The notes: generated from the sequence alone by a model not told the origin. Shown: positions 34,381-45,164, numbered from the stretch's first letter. The stretch is DNA of 64,000 bases from Spirosoma endbachense (GCF_010233585.1 NZ_CP045997.1:4208457-4272456); one strand, 5' to 3'. Program-made: numbers and translations.

Positions 34381-34680
34381 GGACTTTAACTGATCTTATC
34401 CTGGTTTAGGGAATCAATGGCTCGACAAACTCGCTGCTCTAAACGACGTTTCCATTTAGATACTAGTTATTACGTTGCCCAGTAGAGCCTAATTGACAGC
34501 GGAAGAAAACAGGTAGCCGCTTTATTTTCCAAAGTAAAAAGAGTTAACGTGTCAGAATCAGGAATTTAAAATTCTGTGTACTGTTGTCTTTTTGAAAAAA
34601 GGCTATAGTCGCGAATCAACGATTAATTTTGTCAGGCTGGCAAGCCAGTAAGAAAATCAACTCCATTGCCTCTTTATTCT

Positions 34681-37047
34681 ATGAACAACTTTTTCTGGTC
34701 TTTGTGTATCGTATTTATTAGTTCAATTGCAACTGTCAAAAGCCAGACCCTGGGCAGCTTCTCCGGAACAATTACCGATCAGCAATCGATTGTCATCCGT
34801 GACGCTTATGTGTATCTGTTAAACACCAACCTGGGCACGCCAACCGATAATGAGGGGAAATTCAGCATTCCAAATGTACCACCAGGTCGATATACGCTGA
34901 AGGTAAGTGCACTGGGGTTTGCCACGGCTACCAGATCTGTTACGATTGCCGCTGAAAATCAGACCATAACGATCCAGCTCGCCGAATCCGCACGACGATT
35001 AGACGAAGTAACGGTGTCGGCCCAAAAAGTAGAAGAAGATCCGCAAAAACTGCCATTCAGCGTATCCACACTTTCGTCGAAGCAGGTTCAGGACTATCGG
35101 TTATGGACGAGTAAAGACCTTACTGCTCTGATTCCCAATTTGTATTCAGCCAATCCCGGTGACGGTCGCAACGTAACATCCATCAGGGGTATTGCCACGA
35201 CGTCCTACGACCCAACCGTTGCAACTTACATCGATGGCGTCAACCAGTTTAGTTTAGATACATATGTGTCGCAACTGCTTGATATTGAGCGAATAGAGGT
35301 GTTGCGTGGCCCACAGGGAACGCTATATGGGCGTAATGCAATGGGCGGAGTCATTAACATTATTACAAAACAACCCGATAACAAAACGCGGGGTTTTATC
35401 GAACTTAATTATGGTAGTTACGGACAGCAGCGGTATAGTGCCGGGTTGCGGACACCCTTAGTGAAAGACCGTTTGTTTCTGGGCATTTCGGCATTATACG
35501 GGCAGCAGGATGGTTTTTATCGGAATGCTTTTACTCAATCAGGATTCGACCGGGCAAATTACTTCATGGGGAATTATTATTTGAAGTTTCTGGCCAGTTC
35601 GCGCTGGTCACTGACTCTCAATGTAAAGCACAATATGAACCGAAATGATGGCGCTTTCCCCTTAGCGTCCAGTCCGCAGGAAGCATTAAGCGACCCATTC
35701 ACAGTGAATCAGAATGCGGTTGGCCGACTCATGGATCGGGTAATCAATACGTCCTTATCGGCAAATTATGCTGGGAAAGGGTTTACGTTTACGTCGCAAA
35801 CGGCCTACCAGTCCAATTACCGGTACTATACACAGCCACTCGATGGTGATTTTTCACCGATCGATGGCGTTTCCATTGTCGATGATTACGGCAAAAAGTG
35901 GAATAATGTACGGGTCGGTACACAGGAATTTCGGTTTACCTCACCGGCCAGTTCAACGTCCCGCTTCAACTGGATTGCTGGCATCTATGGGTTTTACCAG
36001 AATAATCCGGTGAAGCAGGGAACTCATTTTGGCAATGATGCCGCTTTGGTTGGTGCGCCATTTCCTAATTTCACCAGTATCAGTACCAATATAGGAAAGA
36101 GTTTTGGGCTGGCAGTTTATGGACAGGGAACGTATGCAATCAATCCCAGGCTGAAACTAACGTTTGGCCTGCGGTATGATTACGAACATAAAAAGCAATC
36201 CGTACTGGGTGAGTTTCAGCAGGATGGCGACATAGCCATGGTCACTCAGCCCGATACGTCGACGACGGCCAGGTTTACCGCTATCTCACCAAAAGCCAGT
36301 CTGGGGTATCAATGGGCTGAAAATCACCAGGTATATGCTACCTATAGTCGGGGATACCGCGCGGGTGGCATCTCCCAGCTTTCGTCCGATCCCTCGCAGC
36401 CACCCCTGTATGCCTACAAACCAGAATACAGTAACAATATTGAAATTGGTTTGAAGAACACATTCTGGAACAATCAACTGCGTGTGAATGTCGCTGCCTT
36501 CTATACACAGGTGCAGGATGCTCAGGTGCCCACGTTGATTTTGCCTGATGCCATAACGGTTACCCGAAATGCGGGCCAGTTGACTAGTAAAGGGGTAGAG
36601 CTCGAGGTACAGGCAACGCCCGCAAAAGGACTGGAATTAACATATCAGGCTGGCTATACGAATGCTAAATATTCGTCGCTCAATTTAGCCTCAAACGGTG
36701 AAACGGTTAACCTAAAGGATAACCGTCAGATATTTACACCCGACATTACCTCCATGCTGGCGGTGCAATATGGCTATGTACTGGGTGGTGCTCAACAATT
36801 TAGACTGATTGCCCGCGGAGAATGGAGTTATCTGGGGAAACAGTATTTCGATCTGGCCAATCAAATTTCTCAACAGGGCTACAGTTTACTGAATGCCCGG
36901 TTAGGCATCTCGTCACGACGTGCAGAATTGTTTTTCTGGGGACGTAACCTGAGCAAAACGACCTATATCGACTACGCTTATAATTTCGGGGCGACTCACT
37001 TAGGCAACCCAAGGACGTATGGTACAACGTTGCGAGTGAATTTTTAG
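34681..37047 (+). CDS. TonB-dependent receptor with carboxypeptidase-like regulatory domain
   Basis: A 788-residue outer-membrane receptor from the ATG at 34681 (a TTG lies 15 bp upstream). It has a signal peptide (FFWSLCIVFISSIATVKS), a regulatory-like domain (about 25-105, FSGTITDQQSIVIRDAYVYL), a plug with IERIEVLRGPQGTLYGRNAM and GGVINIITKQP, and a barrel ending in GTTLRVNF. The architecture is of the siderophore/cobalamin-receptor type, not SusC: there is no STN domain and no SusD partner. TAATTTTG at 34624-34631 may be its -7 box. Ligand unknown. Confidence 0.9.
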   Translation: MNNFFWSLCIVFISSIATVKSQTLGSFSGTITDQQSIVIRDAYVYLLNTNLGTPTDNEGKFSIPNVPPGRYTLKVSALGFATATRSVTIAAENQTITIQLAESARRLDEVTVSAQKVEEDPQKLPFSVSTLSSKQVQDYRLWTSKDLTALIPNLYSANPGDGRNVTSIRGIATTSYDPTVATYIDGVNQFSLDTYVSQLLDIERIEVLRGPQGTLYGRNAMGGVINIITKQPDNKTRGFIELNYGSYGQQRYSAGLRTPLVKDRLFLGISALYGQQDGFYRNAFTQSGFDRANYFMGNYYLKFLASSRWSLTLNVKHNMNRNDGAFPLASSPQEALSDPFTVNQNAVGRLMDRVINTSLSANYAGKGFTFTSQTAYQSNYRYYTQPLDGDFSPIDGVSIVDDYGKKWNNVRVGTQEFRFTSPASSTSRFNWIAGIYGFYQNNPVKQGTHFGNDAALVGAPFPNFTSISTNIGKSFGLAVYGQGTYAINPRLKLTFGLRYDYEHKKQSVLGEFQQDGDIAMVTQPDTSTTARFTAISPKASLGYQWAENHQVYATYSRGYRAGGISQLSSDPSQPPLYAYKPEYSNNIEIGLKNTFWNNQLRVNVAAFYTQVQDAQVPTLILPDAITVTRNAGQLTSKGVELEVQATPAKGLELTYQAGYTNAKYSSLNLASNGETVNLKDNRQIFTPDITSMLAVQYGYVLGGAQQFRLIARGEWSYLGKQYFDLANQISQQGYSLLNARLGISSRRAELFFWGRNLSKTTYIDYAYNFGATHLGNPRTYGTTLRVNF

Positions 37048-37165
37048 ATCGTATGCCAGCTACAGCTACAACTAGTGTTGATTAATGCCTCACGGTTGCT
37101 TAGCTGGTATTGCCGTGAGGTCAGGCTCATTAGCGTGATGTTGGGGTTATGGAGTGAGATCAGAT

Positions 37166-37320
37166 TTATTGGTGTGAGGTCAGGTTGAAGAACCTGACCT
37201 CTGCGGGTTGAGAAACCGCACCTGGCATGAACGACGAGGGTTGCAGAATCGCATCGGTTCGCCGTGGCCACGGTGAACCGTCCTCCCTGTGTCGGTTTGA
37301 AGAAACCGACACCACATAGG
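37166..37320 (-). repeat. Multi-hairpin dispersed repeat, copy 1
   Basis: About 155 bp holding successive hairpins: GAGGTCAGGTT/AACCTGACCTC (37176-37201), a GCGGGTT/AACCGC stem (37202-37220), CGGTTCGCCGTGG/CCACGGTGAACCG (37255-37280) and GTGTCGGTTT/AAACCGACAC (37289-37312). The reverse complement aligns over its length with 63778-63911, including the non-palindromic GATGCGATTCT. It has no reading frame and is a mobile-like intergenic element. Confidence 0.8.
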
Positions 37321-37788
37321 CACACCACCACACTACCAAATCGACTGTTTTACCCGCGAATTCATGGATCAATCATGCAGGTAAGTAATCCATTGAATGG
37401 AGTGACTATATTTTCTGATGCATATACTGTTACTAACTAATCGCAAAAATTGATTCTTAAAACAAGTTACTTTTTCATATTGGCAGCGCCTTATCGATCG
37501 CCTAATTCGTCAAAAATTTCTTACCTTAGTGCTAATTCCTGATTAGCGAGGGAAAGCTTGCTGGACGGTAAAAGCTTACTTTAGTTGCATAAACAGCCAG
37601 TAAACTTACAAGCCTGTTGTCGACATAGGTAGTGTTTATTGAACGAATTTGCCGATGATCAACCGTTGCTTGTCGAACCAAAGAACGGCAGATGGCCTCG
37701 TTTCGCGTAAAACGGATGCCGACTGATCAAGCGAAGAATGTTCATCCTAAAGGAGCCGAAAACACTTTTGATAAGTTGCGCATTGACC
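37321..37788. other. Intergenic region before the second sigma gene
   Basis: About 470 bp without a gene. A small hairpin GCTAAT/ATTAGC (37531-37547) is present. An ATG at 37738, in frame with the sigma gene, might extend it by 17 codons. Confidence 0.35.
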
Positions 37789-38391
37789 ATGAGTAAAACC
37801 ATACGTAGTGATGACGATCTATGGCGATTAATCAGGGAGGATCAGGAGTCGGCATTTACTCAGTTGATGGAACGTCTCTTTGCTTCGTTGATACACTACG
37901 GACGTAAATTTTCGAGCGATAAAGACCTGGTTCAGGATTGCGTACAGGATGTACTGGTGGATCTTTGGCTGCGCCGTACCCAGACTCAGCCAATCCTGTC
38001 GATTCGAACCTACCTGTTTTCATCTGTTCGCCACTCCGTATGTCGGCGAGCTCGTCAGAATCAGCGCTTTGGATCACTTACCAGTGATGTTGAGGATATG
38101 CCTTTTACCATTACCTTCTCGGTGGAAGAAACCTGGATTGCCGATGAGATTGACCGGGAGCGATTGCACCAACTCAATCTTCTGATGAATCAACTGCCAC
38201 CCCGCCAGAAAGAAATCATCTATTTGCGGTATTATCAGGGATTAGAAAAAGACCAGATTGCTTCAATTCTGGATATTAACTACCAATCCGTCTCTAATCT
38301 CCTGCACCGGGCATTGACTAATCTGCGCGGCCAGTTTCCTACCTCATTACCAGTACTATTCTGGCTATATTTTAGCTTACTGGAAAACTAA
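37789..38391 (+). CDS. ECF sigma factor, FecI type
   Basis: A 200-residue ECF sigma with region 2 (LIREDQESAFTQLMERLFAS, LVQDCVQDVLVDLWLRR) and region 4 (LPPRQKEIIYLRYYQGLEKD, ASILDINYQSVSNLLHRAL). I chose the ATG at 37789 because it aligns with the start of the paralogue at 22517. An ATG at 37738 is possible. It heads the pectin locus and should transcribe the susC-susD-enzyme series when released by the FecR protein encoded next. Confidence 0.9.
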   Translation: MSKTIRSDDDLWRLIREDQESAFTQLMERLFASLIHYGRKFSSDKDLVQDCVQDVLVDLWLRRTQTQPILSIRTYLFSSVRHSVCRRARQNQRFGSLTSDVEDMPFTITFSVEETWIADEIDRERLHQLNLLMNQLPPRQKEIIYLRYYQGLEKDQIASILDINYQSVSNLLHRALTNLRGQFPTSLPVLFWLYFSLLEN

Positions 38392-38473
38392 ATACAAAAT
38401 AGTCAAAATTTTTTCCTCTTTAGTGAGTACGTTTTAAACCCTGTTGACCCTTCATAAAAAAGCCCAACGGACC

Positions 38474-39544
38474 ATGAAGGGATGGACAACGTTTACGACT
38501 GCCGATGAATTTGCAACAGACCCTACATTTCGGGATTGGGTGTCATCCGGGCAGTTTGGCCAGCCGGGTCACGACTTCACACGGTTTCTGACTGCCCACC
38601 CCCAACTGCATTCGCTGGCGCAGCAGGCCGCTGATCTGCTGCGGGTAACCGCTATTCCGGTCGACTATTTATCGCCCCAGGAGTTGAATGAACAGATTGA
38701 AGCTACCTGGAAAAAGGTCAGAAGGGCAGAAGTGGAACGCGACGTTTGGGTTAGACCGCTGCACCGATCCTGGTTCTGGCGGGCGGCAGCGGTGCTGCTA
38801 CTGGTAGGAGGAGTAAGCTGGTGGGCCAGTCGCCCGGTTGCCCCAACTTCCCTATCTGCAATACCTACCTGGCAGGTGGTCACCAATCAGCAAGCCACAA
38901 AGAAACCAGTGAGCCTGGTCGATGGAAGTGTTGTATGGCTGTTTCCCGGAAGTACCCTTCGTTACCCGACTACATTTGCGGCTAATCGACGGGAAGTGAC
39001 CCTGACGGGTGAGGCTTTTTTTGAGGTACACAAAAATGCCACACAACCCTTTTATGTAAAAACCAGCCAGCTGATCACCCGCGTAGTAGGTACCAGTTTT
39101 CTGGTCAAGGTGTTGCCCCAAAATAAGGGAACTTTAATCCAGGTGCGCACCGGGAATGTTCTTGTATACCGGAACTCAGCCGCTGCCTCCACTGAACGTC
39201 CTGTTTCGCTGCGGGCGAATGAGGAGCTACGGGTGGTTCGCAGTCAGGAGCCGTTAATTACCCAACGGATCAAACAACCTTCTGAACTTTCTGAACGACT
39301 CAATGAACAACAATTCGAGTTCAACGAAGTCCCCGTATCCGACGTGCTCGATGCACTGGCCAAAGCCTACGATATGCCCATTGACTTCGATCGTGCTGCG
39401 TTCCGAAACTGCCTGATTACGACGAGTTTATCAGATGAGCCCCTGACAGAAAAGCTGACCATTTTAGCCGAAACCATTGGACCCGATACCCGAGCTGAGC
39501 TAATCGGCAATCGCATTCGGCTGACGGGCTCCGGCTGTCCCTAA
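38474..39544 (+). CDS. FecR-family anti-sigma factor
   Basis: A 356-residue protein from the ATG at 38474 (TTG at 38444 is less likely). It has a cytoplasmic part, one membrane segment (WRAAAVLLLVGGVSWW, about 102-117) and a FecR domain (SLVDGSVVWLFPGSTLRYP, EVTLTGEAFFEVHKNATQP). It ends with an STN-like domain (PVSDVLDALAKAYDMPIDFD). It lies between the sigma gene and the susC gene and is the expected transmitter of the SusC signal. Confidence 0.9.
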   Translation: MKGWTTFTTADEFATDPTFRDWVSSGQFGQPGHDFTRFLTAHPQLHSLAQQAADLLRVTAIPVDYLSPQELNEQIEATWKKVRRAEVERDVWVRPLHRSWFWRAAAVLLLVGGVSWWASRPVAPTSLSAIPTWQVVTNQQATKKPVSLVDGSVVWLFPGSTLRYPTTFAANRREVTLTGEAFFEVHKNATQPFYVKTSQLITRVVGTSFLVKVLPQNKGTLIQVRTGNVLVYRNSAAASTERPVSLRANEELRVVRSQEPLITQRIKQPSELSERLNEQQFEFNEVPVSDVLDALAKAYDMPIDFDRAAFRNCLITTSLSDEPLTEKLTILAETIGPDTRAELIGNRIRLTGSGCP

Positions 39545-39588
39545 CTTAACTTATAACCCCTAAAAATGTACTAAATCCTGATAAAAAA

Positions 39589-39620
39589 GAAGCCACCGAT
39601 GTTGCTGCACCGATGGCTTC
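39589..39620. terminator. Hairpin before the second susC gene, T-run on the minus strand
   Basis: GAAGCCACCGATG (39589-39601) and CACCGATGGCTTC (39608-39620) pair with two mismatches around a six-base loop. Like the hairpin at 24332 it follows GATAAAAAA on the plus strand, so it would end leftward transcripts or act as a leader stem. Confidence 0.45.
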
Positions 39621-39704
39621 GGGTCCTCACTGAGTTGCTGCTCAATTGCGTTCCGGGAGGGAATGCTGGGACTGGTTTCGCTAGGCTACAAACCTTTACA
39701 AAAC

Positions 39705-42700
39705 ATGAACAAGTCTACAAAAAATTACCGACGAATCGTCGGCACAGGATTTTATTTGATGAAAATTTCGGCATTGCCCCTCTTGTTGTTGGGCTGGTTT
39801 GCTTCCGTATCAGTGGCGTATCCGCAACGCGGGCAGGAGCTCCTGACCCGCCGGATCAATCTGCGGGTTGAGAAAACGCTCCTGCGGGATGTATTACGCC
39901 AGATCAGTCAGCAGGCCGATGTCCGTTTCTCTTATAATAACCGCTATATCCCCGCGGAGAGTCGGGTGAATGTCGTATCGGTCAATGAACCCCTGGGTGA
40001 ACTGCTCGACCGGCTGCTTCAGCCCCTCAGCGTTGGGTATACTGTTTATTCCCGGCTGATTGTCCTCAAACCGTTACCCACATTGGAAACCTCATCGGCC
40101 GATGGGGCGCTGGATGGGTCGGCCATGATTCTGGATATGACCATCTCGGGCCGGGTAACGGATGAAAACAATGGCCCCATGCCGGGTGTCAATGTAGTGC
40201 TGAAAGGAACAACCAGGGGGACAACGAGCGATGTAGATGGACGCTATCGACTGACTGTACCTGAAGGGGCTGCCAACACACTGGTTTTTTCGTTAGTGGG
40301 CTATGTCTCACAGGAAGTAGTTGTCGGCACGCAAAGTTCGCTGGATATCAAGTTGTTGCCCGACAACAAAACGCTTAGTGAAGTTGTGGTTGTCGGGTAC
40401 AACACGGTAAAACGGACTGATGTAACATCCTCTGTGGTGAGCGTAAGTGCCGAGGATATTCGGTCAAGACCGGTTGCGAATGCGTTGCAGGCTATTCAGG
40501 GCAAAGCCGCCGGGGTTGATATTACCTCCAATGAGCGACCCGGTGAAATGGGCAGCATTCGAATCCGGGGTAATCGCTCGTTGACGGCCACCAATAATCC
40601 GCTCTACGTGGTTGATGGAATACCACTTTCGTCGGGCGGTATTGAGTTCATCAATCCGAATGATATTGAGGCCATCGACATTTTGAAGGATGCTTCGGCA
40701 ACCGCTATTTACGGGTCCCGTGGGGCGAATGGCGTAGTTGTCGTCACGACCAAACGGGGTAAAAGCGGCCGCCTGGCCCTTGAATACGTCGGAACTTCCA
40801 CCTTTGAGCAGATTCAGGATCGGCAACAGATGATGAATTCGGCTCAATACATTGACTTAAGGAGAGATGCCTACCGGCGGATCAACTACATTAACACGTT
40901 GGCGGGCAAAGCAACCCCCGCTGGCACCGGTTACCCGGACGGACCCAGTCAGGTAGACGATCAGCGTATTTTTGGCGGTGACGCCTACGCGCTGGCTAAT
41001 GTCAACAAAGGGTGGGTGAACGGGACCTGGAACGGTGATCTGGTTCCAACAACAGACTGGACGGGATTAGTAAAACGTACGGGTATTACGCAGGATCATA
41101 TCATCAGTGCCAGTGGCGGAACCGACAAAATCAAAGCCTACGGGTCATTCGGGTATTTGCGCCAGGAAGGCACCCAACTCGGGCAGGACTACACTCGCTA
41201 TAGTGCGAAAGTAAGCGTTGACGTCAATCCGGTAAAGTGGTTTAAAATGGGCGGAACGCTGGACGGGACGTTCAGTAAACAGAATTACGGCTTTTCCTCG
41301 ACCAGTACATCAGGAGCGGGTAGTCTGTATGCAGCCGCCAAAGGGATGTTGCCGTTTGCCCAGCCTTTTGACGCCAATGGCAAACGGATCAATCTACCCG
41401 GCGGTGATATTACCATCCTCAATCCGATCGGGGAAGACGAATACAACATCAATTTGCGAAAGGTAACCCGAGCCGTGGCTTCCCTCTACGGAGAGGTTAC
41501 AATTATGGATGGACTTCGCTACCGGGTAAACTTCGGCCCTGATTTTTATTACAACAATAACGGCCGTTGGATGGATCAGAACTCGATCAACCGGGGAGGG
41601 GGTGAACCAGGGTCTACCAATTACGCTCAACTCAACAATACCAATAATTTTTCCTGGTCGCTGGATCACCTGCTTTACTTCGACAAGACGTTTGGTCAAC
41701 ACAGTATCGGCTTGACCTTTTTGCACAATGCCACCTCATACCGGCAGGAAACCTCGTCGATGACGGCTACAAAGCTGCCTTATAACAGCCAGTTGTGGTA
41801 TCAGTTGAACTCGGTGAGTGCGCTGGATGGATTCGGCAGTAACCTCGTCCAATCTTCTCTGCTTTCCTACATGGCCAGGGCGAATTACAGCTTCAACAGT
41901 AAGTACATCGTAACCGCGTTTGGTCGCTGGGATGGCGCTTCCCAGCTGGCGCCTGGGCATAAGTGGGATTTCTTCCCCTCGCTATCGGTAGCCTGGCGAC
42001 TTGATCAGGAGAACTTCATGAAAACCGTTCCCTGGGTCGATGAACTGAAAGTACGCGTCGGCGTCGGTGAAACCGGAAATGCCGCTATCAGCCCGTATTC
42101 GACGCAGGGCGTGCTGCAAACCCTGTATTATACTTTTGGCAGTTCCGTTCAGGCGGGCTATGTTTCGTCGGATGCCACGCTGGCCACTCCTATCTCGTTT
42201 CCTAACCCCCAACTGGGCTGGGAGCATACCCGGCAATATAACCTGGGAATCGATTTCAATTTGTTCAAAGGCCGTATCAATGGTGCGTTGGATCTCTATA
42301 CCTCCCGAACGACCGATCTGCTGCTACTGCGGAATATTCTTTCGATTAACGGATACACGACTTCGCTGGCCAATGTTGGTGAGACCTCTAACCGGGGCGT
42401 TGAGCTGACAGTAAACACGACCAATATTAAATCGCGTCAGTTCGAATGGAACTCTACCATCAACTTCGCCACCAATAAAGACCGCATTGTCAGCCTGGCC
42501 AATGGACCCGTAGATGACATCAATAACCTCTGGTTTATTGGGCAGCGGCTGAGCGTTTACTATGATTACGCGAAAGAGCGAATCTGGCAGAACACACCCC
42601 AGGACCAGGAAGAAATCCAGAAATATGCGGCCAATGGACAAACATTCCGCCCTGGAGATATCAAGGTGGTTGACCAGAACAAAGATTATAAAATTGATGC

Positions 42701-43178
42701 CAATAACGATCGGGTGATCCGGGGTAGCAGTAGCCCAAGCTGGACAGGAGGAATCACGAATACGATTACGTATAAGGGCATTCAATTATCGGCGTTCATT
42801 TTCTCGCGCTGGAAATTTATGGTTCAGTCCGGGGGACAAACGTTGCAGGGACGGTATGCTCAGCAACTGGTAAACTACTGGACGCCCACGAACCCGACCA
42901 ACGACTATCCTGCTCCCAATTACAATAGTGCCGCAGGCGATGCTTTCGTGAATTCCCTGAATTACCAGGATGGTTCATTTATCAAGATCCGGAACATCAC
43001 CTTAGGCTATTTCATCCCGACGAACGCGGTTCAAAAAATAGGGTTATCGCGGGTAAAGGTCTACGCCCAGTTGCTGAATCCCGGATTGATCTACTCGAAA
43101 ATCAGTTGGCTCGATCCCGATACGGGACTTTCCAATTTCAACCGAGGGCTTGTCTTCGGCCTAAACGTAGGATTTTAA
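39705..43178 (+). CDS. SusC/RagA-family TonB-linked transporter with STN domain (pectin locus)
   Basis: About 1157 residues from the ATG at 39705 (a longer frame starts at 39663). Order: signal peptide (ISALPLLLLGWFASVSVAYP), STN domain (INLRVEKTLLRDVLRQISQQ), carboxypeptidase-like regulatory domain (ISGRVTDENNGPMPGVNVVL), plug with NPNDIEAIDILKDASATAIY and GSRGANGVVVVTTKRGKSG, then the barrel ending GLVFGLNVGF. It is followed 18 bp later by SusD. With CE12, PL11 and GH28 enzymes downstream it probably imports rhamnogalacturonan fragments. Confidence 0.95.
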   Translation: MNKSTKNYRRIVGTGFYLMKISALPLLLLGWFASVSVAYPQRGQELLTRRINLRVEKTLLRDVLRQISQQADVRFSYNNRYIPAESRVNVVSVNEPLGELLDRLLQPLSVGYTVYSRLIVLKPLPTLETSSADGALDGSAMILDMTISGRVTDENNGPMPGVNVVLKGTTRGTTSDVDGRYRLTVPEGAANTLVFSLVGYVSQEVVVGTQSSLDIKLLPDNKTLSEVVVVGYNTVKRTDVTSSVVSVSAEDIRSRPVANALQAIQGKAAGVDITSNERPGEMGSIRIRGNRSLTATNNPLYVVDGIPLSSGGIEFINPNDIEAIDILKDASATAIYGSRGANGVVVVTTKRGKSGRLALEYVGTSTFEQIQDRQQMMNSAQYIDLRRDAYRRINYINTLAGKATPAGTGYPDGPSQVDDQRIFGGDAYALANVNKGWVNGTWNGDLVPTTDWTGLVKRTGITQDHIISASGGTDKIKAYGSFGYLRQEGTQLGQDYTRYSAKVSVDVNPVKWFKMGGTLDGTFSKQNYGFSSTSTSGAGSLYAAAKGMLPFAQPFDANGKRINLPGGDITILNPIGEDEYNINLRKVTRAVASLYGEVTIMDGLRYRVNFGPDFYYNNNGRWMDQNSINRGGGEPGSTNYAQLNNTNNFSWSLDHLLYFDKTFGQHSIGLTFLHNATSYRQETSSMTATKLPYNSQLWYQLNSVSALDGFGSNLVQSSLLSYMARANYSFNSKYIVTAFGRWDGASQLAPGHKWDFFPSLSVAWRLDQENFMKTVPWVDELKVRVGVGETGNAAISPYSTQGVLQTLYYTFGSSVQAGYVSSDATLATPISFPNPQLGWEHTRQYNLGIDFNLFKGRINGALDLYTSRTTDLLLLRNILSINGYTTSLANVGETSNRGVELTVNTTNIKSRQFEWNSTINFATNKDRIVSLANGPVDDINNLWFIGQRLSVYYDYAKERIWQNTPQDQEEIQKYAANGQTFRPGDIKVVDQNKDYKIDANNDRVIRGSSSPSWTGGITNTITYKGIQLSAFIFSRWKFMVQSGGQTLQGRYAQQLVNYWTPTNPTNDYPAPNYNSAAGDAFVNSLNYQDGSFIKIRNITLGYFIPTNAVQKIGLSRVKVYAQLLNPGLIYSKISWLDPDTGLSNFNRGLVFGLNVGF

Positions 43179-43196
43179 CCCCTTAAGCGAACTTTC

Positions 43197-45164
43197 ATGA
43201 ACCTTCGATATAGCTATAAACTAGTCCTGACTGCATGTTTGCTGACCGGGGCAACCGCCTGCAAAGAAACGTTTCTGGAGGAAAACCAGATTACGCTGCT
43301 CACGACCCAGAACTTTCAAACGGCCAGCGGCCTGGACGGCCTGTCGATTGGCATGTACCAGAGCCTGCGCTTTCATTTTAATTACGAGTGGGCCTACTCA
43401 ACGACCAATTATGGTACCGACGAATTTACCGTTGGTGGAGATCGTACCGAGCAAATGTTCAACTCGTATGATGCCAATCTCAATTCGCAAAATGGCGACA
43501 TATCCACGGTATGGGATAATATGTACGAGAATATCAACTCGGCTAACATCATGATTCAGAATGTGCCTACCTACTACGGAGGAGGTGCCAATGCCAATAC
43601 CCGATCAGGCGAAGGTTACTTCATGCGCGCATTCGATTATTTTAAGCTGGTCAGGCAATTTGGGGGAGTACCGCTAAAACTGGTTCCTTCGACCAGTATT
43701 GAAGAGGAGTTTGCCCGAGCAACAACCCAGCAGGTTTATGATCAGATCGTTGCCGACTTTACTCAGGCTTATGATTTATTGCCAGCCTCGGTCAGTGAAG
43801 CAGGACGACTCACCAAATGGGCGGCCGCTCATTTCCTGGCGAAGGCCTATCTGTACCGGGCCAGCGAAATCAACAGCGACTGGAACAGTAACACGAAGAA
43901 TGCTGACTTACAAAACGCCATCAAATACGCCGATCTGGTCATTAACTCTAGTGGTCACACGTTGGCAACGAACTTTAGCGATTTATGGAATTTCAGCGCG
44001 ATAGACGGACCGAACGAAACCAATAAGGAAATCATTTTGTCCGCTCAGTTTTCCGGTAACACAGCTACCCAGGGCCGTTATGGCAATCAGGTTCACTTGT
44101 ACTATCCGTCGATCTACCAGACCCTGCCGGGTATGCAGCGGGATATTCCCGGCGATCGGGAGTTTCAGCGGTTACGCACGACCGATTACTCGACCGATGT
44201 CTTCGACCGGGTGAACGATTCCCGCTTTTGGAAAAGCTTTAAAACCCGCTATCTGAGTAATCGACCCTCTTCGGCACCAACCTGGACGGCCGCAACTGCC
44301 CCCAATTCGAGTTTGGTTGGCAAGCCCAAATTTGCCGGTGGTGAAGAGGCTGTTTTGTATATAGTGAATTCGGCTGGCGATTCGCGCTATACGCCTACAG
44401 GCATTACGTTACGGGCACCAACGATGTATGTTCGGTATTTTGCCGGGCAGGCCGAAAATATGCTGGGCAGTCATGGTAACTATACCACCAGTCAGTACCT
44501 GGCTTTATCCAAATTTATGGATGGTTCGCGGAATGCCGTAGCTTCGCAGTTTGGGCAGCGGGATGGTATTCTGGCCCGTTTGGCAGAAACCTACCTGATT
44601 GCTGCAGAAGCCAACGGCCGGTTAGGTCAATATGCGGCTGCACTTCCCTATCTGAACAAAGTTCGCGATCGGGCGGCCTATAAAGCAGGGGAAGACCGTT
44701 CCGCCTACGTCGATGGGGGGCTGGCGTACAAAAACAATACCGCTGCCAATACGGCTCAATTCGTTTCGTACTCGGATAAGAACACGTATTTCGAATCCAA
44801 TAATCTGGCGGCAACCACTACGAGCACGCTCGATGGGATGCATCTGAACAGTGCGGCCGATATTTTTAGTGCCACCAACCAGTTTTATACGAAGCTAGGG
44901 GCAACCTCGCAGGCTGATCAATTCATTGCCTTTATGCTCAACGAACGCTCGAGGGAGTTGATGGGCGAATTAATGCGGTGGGAAGATTTGTCGCGTACCC
45001 GGACGTTAGTGGCCAGAGCGACTGCCTTTAATGATGAGGCTAAACCGATTGCGCCCAAACATTTACTGCGTCCGCTTCCTCAGAAATTTCTGGATGGGGT
45101 GAAACAGGGTGGTTCCATTTTAACTGCCGACCAAAAGACGGCGATGCAAAATCCAGGCTGGTAA
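43197..45164 (+). CDS. SusD/RagB-family surface lipoprotein (pectin locus)
   Basis: A 655-residue lipoprotein with signal LVLTACLLTGATAC (Cys22). It is longer than usual (SusD proteins are about 480-600). The family helices are visible in GEGYFMRAFDYFKLVRQFGG and in RLAETYLIAAEANGRLGQYA with ALPYLNKVRDRAA. ERSRELMGELMRWEDLSRTR follows near the C-terminus. It should form the binding lid of the adjacent SusC. The extra length may hold substrate-specific loops. Confidence 0.93.
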   Translation: MNLRYSYKLVLTACLLTGATACKETFLEENQITLLTTQNFQTASGLDGLSIGMYQSLRFHFNYEWAYSTTNYGTDEFTVGGDRTEQMFNSYDANLNSQNGDISTVWDNMYENINSANIMIQNVPTYYGGGANANTRSGEGYFMRAFDYFKLVRQFGGVPLKLVPSTSIEEEFARATTQQVYDQIVADFTQAYDLLPASVSEAGRLTKWAAAHFLAKAYLYRASEINSDWNSNTKNADLQNAIKYADLVINSSGHTLATNFSDLWNFSAIDGPNETNKEIILSAQFSGNTATQGRYGNQVHLYYPSIYQTLPGMQRDIPGDREFQRLRTTDYSTDVFDRVNDSRFWKSFKTRYLSNRPSSAPTWTAATAPNSSLVGKPKFAGGEEAVLYIVNSAGDSRYTPTGITLRAPTMYVRYFAGQAENMLGSHGNYTTSQYLALSKFMDGSRNAVASQFGQRDGILARLAETYLIAAEANGRLGQYAAALPYLNKVRDRAAYKAGEDRSAYVDGGLAYKNNTAANTAQFVSYSDKNTYFESNNLAATTTSTLDGMHLNSAADIFSATNQFYTKLGATSQADQFIAFMLNERSRELMGELMRWEDLSRTRTLVARATAFNDEAKPIAPKHLLRPLPQKFLDGVKQGGSILTADQKTAMQNPGW

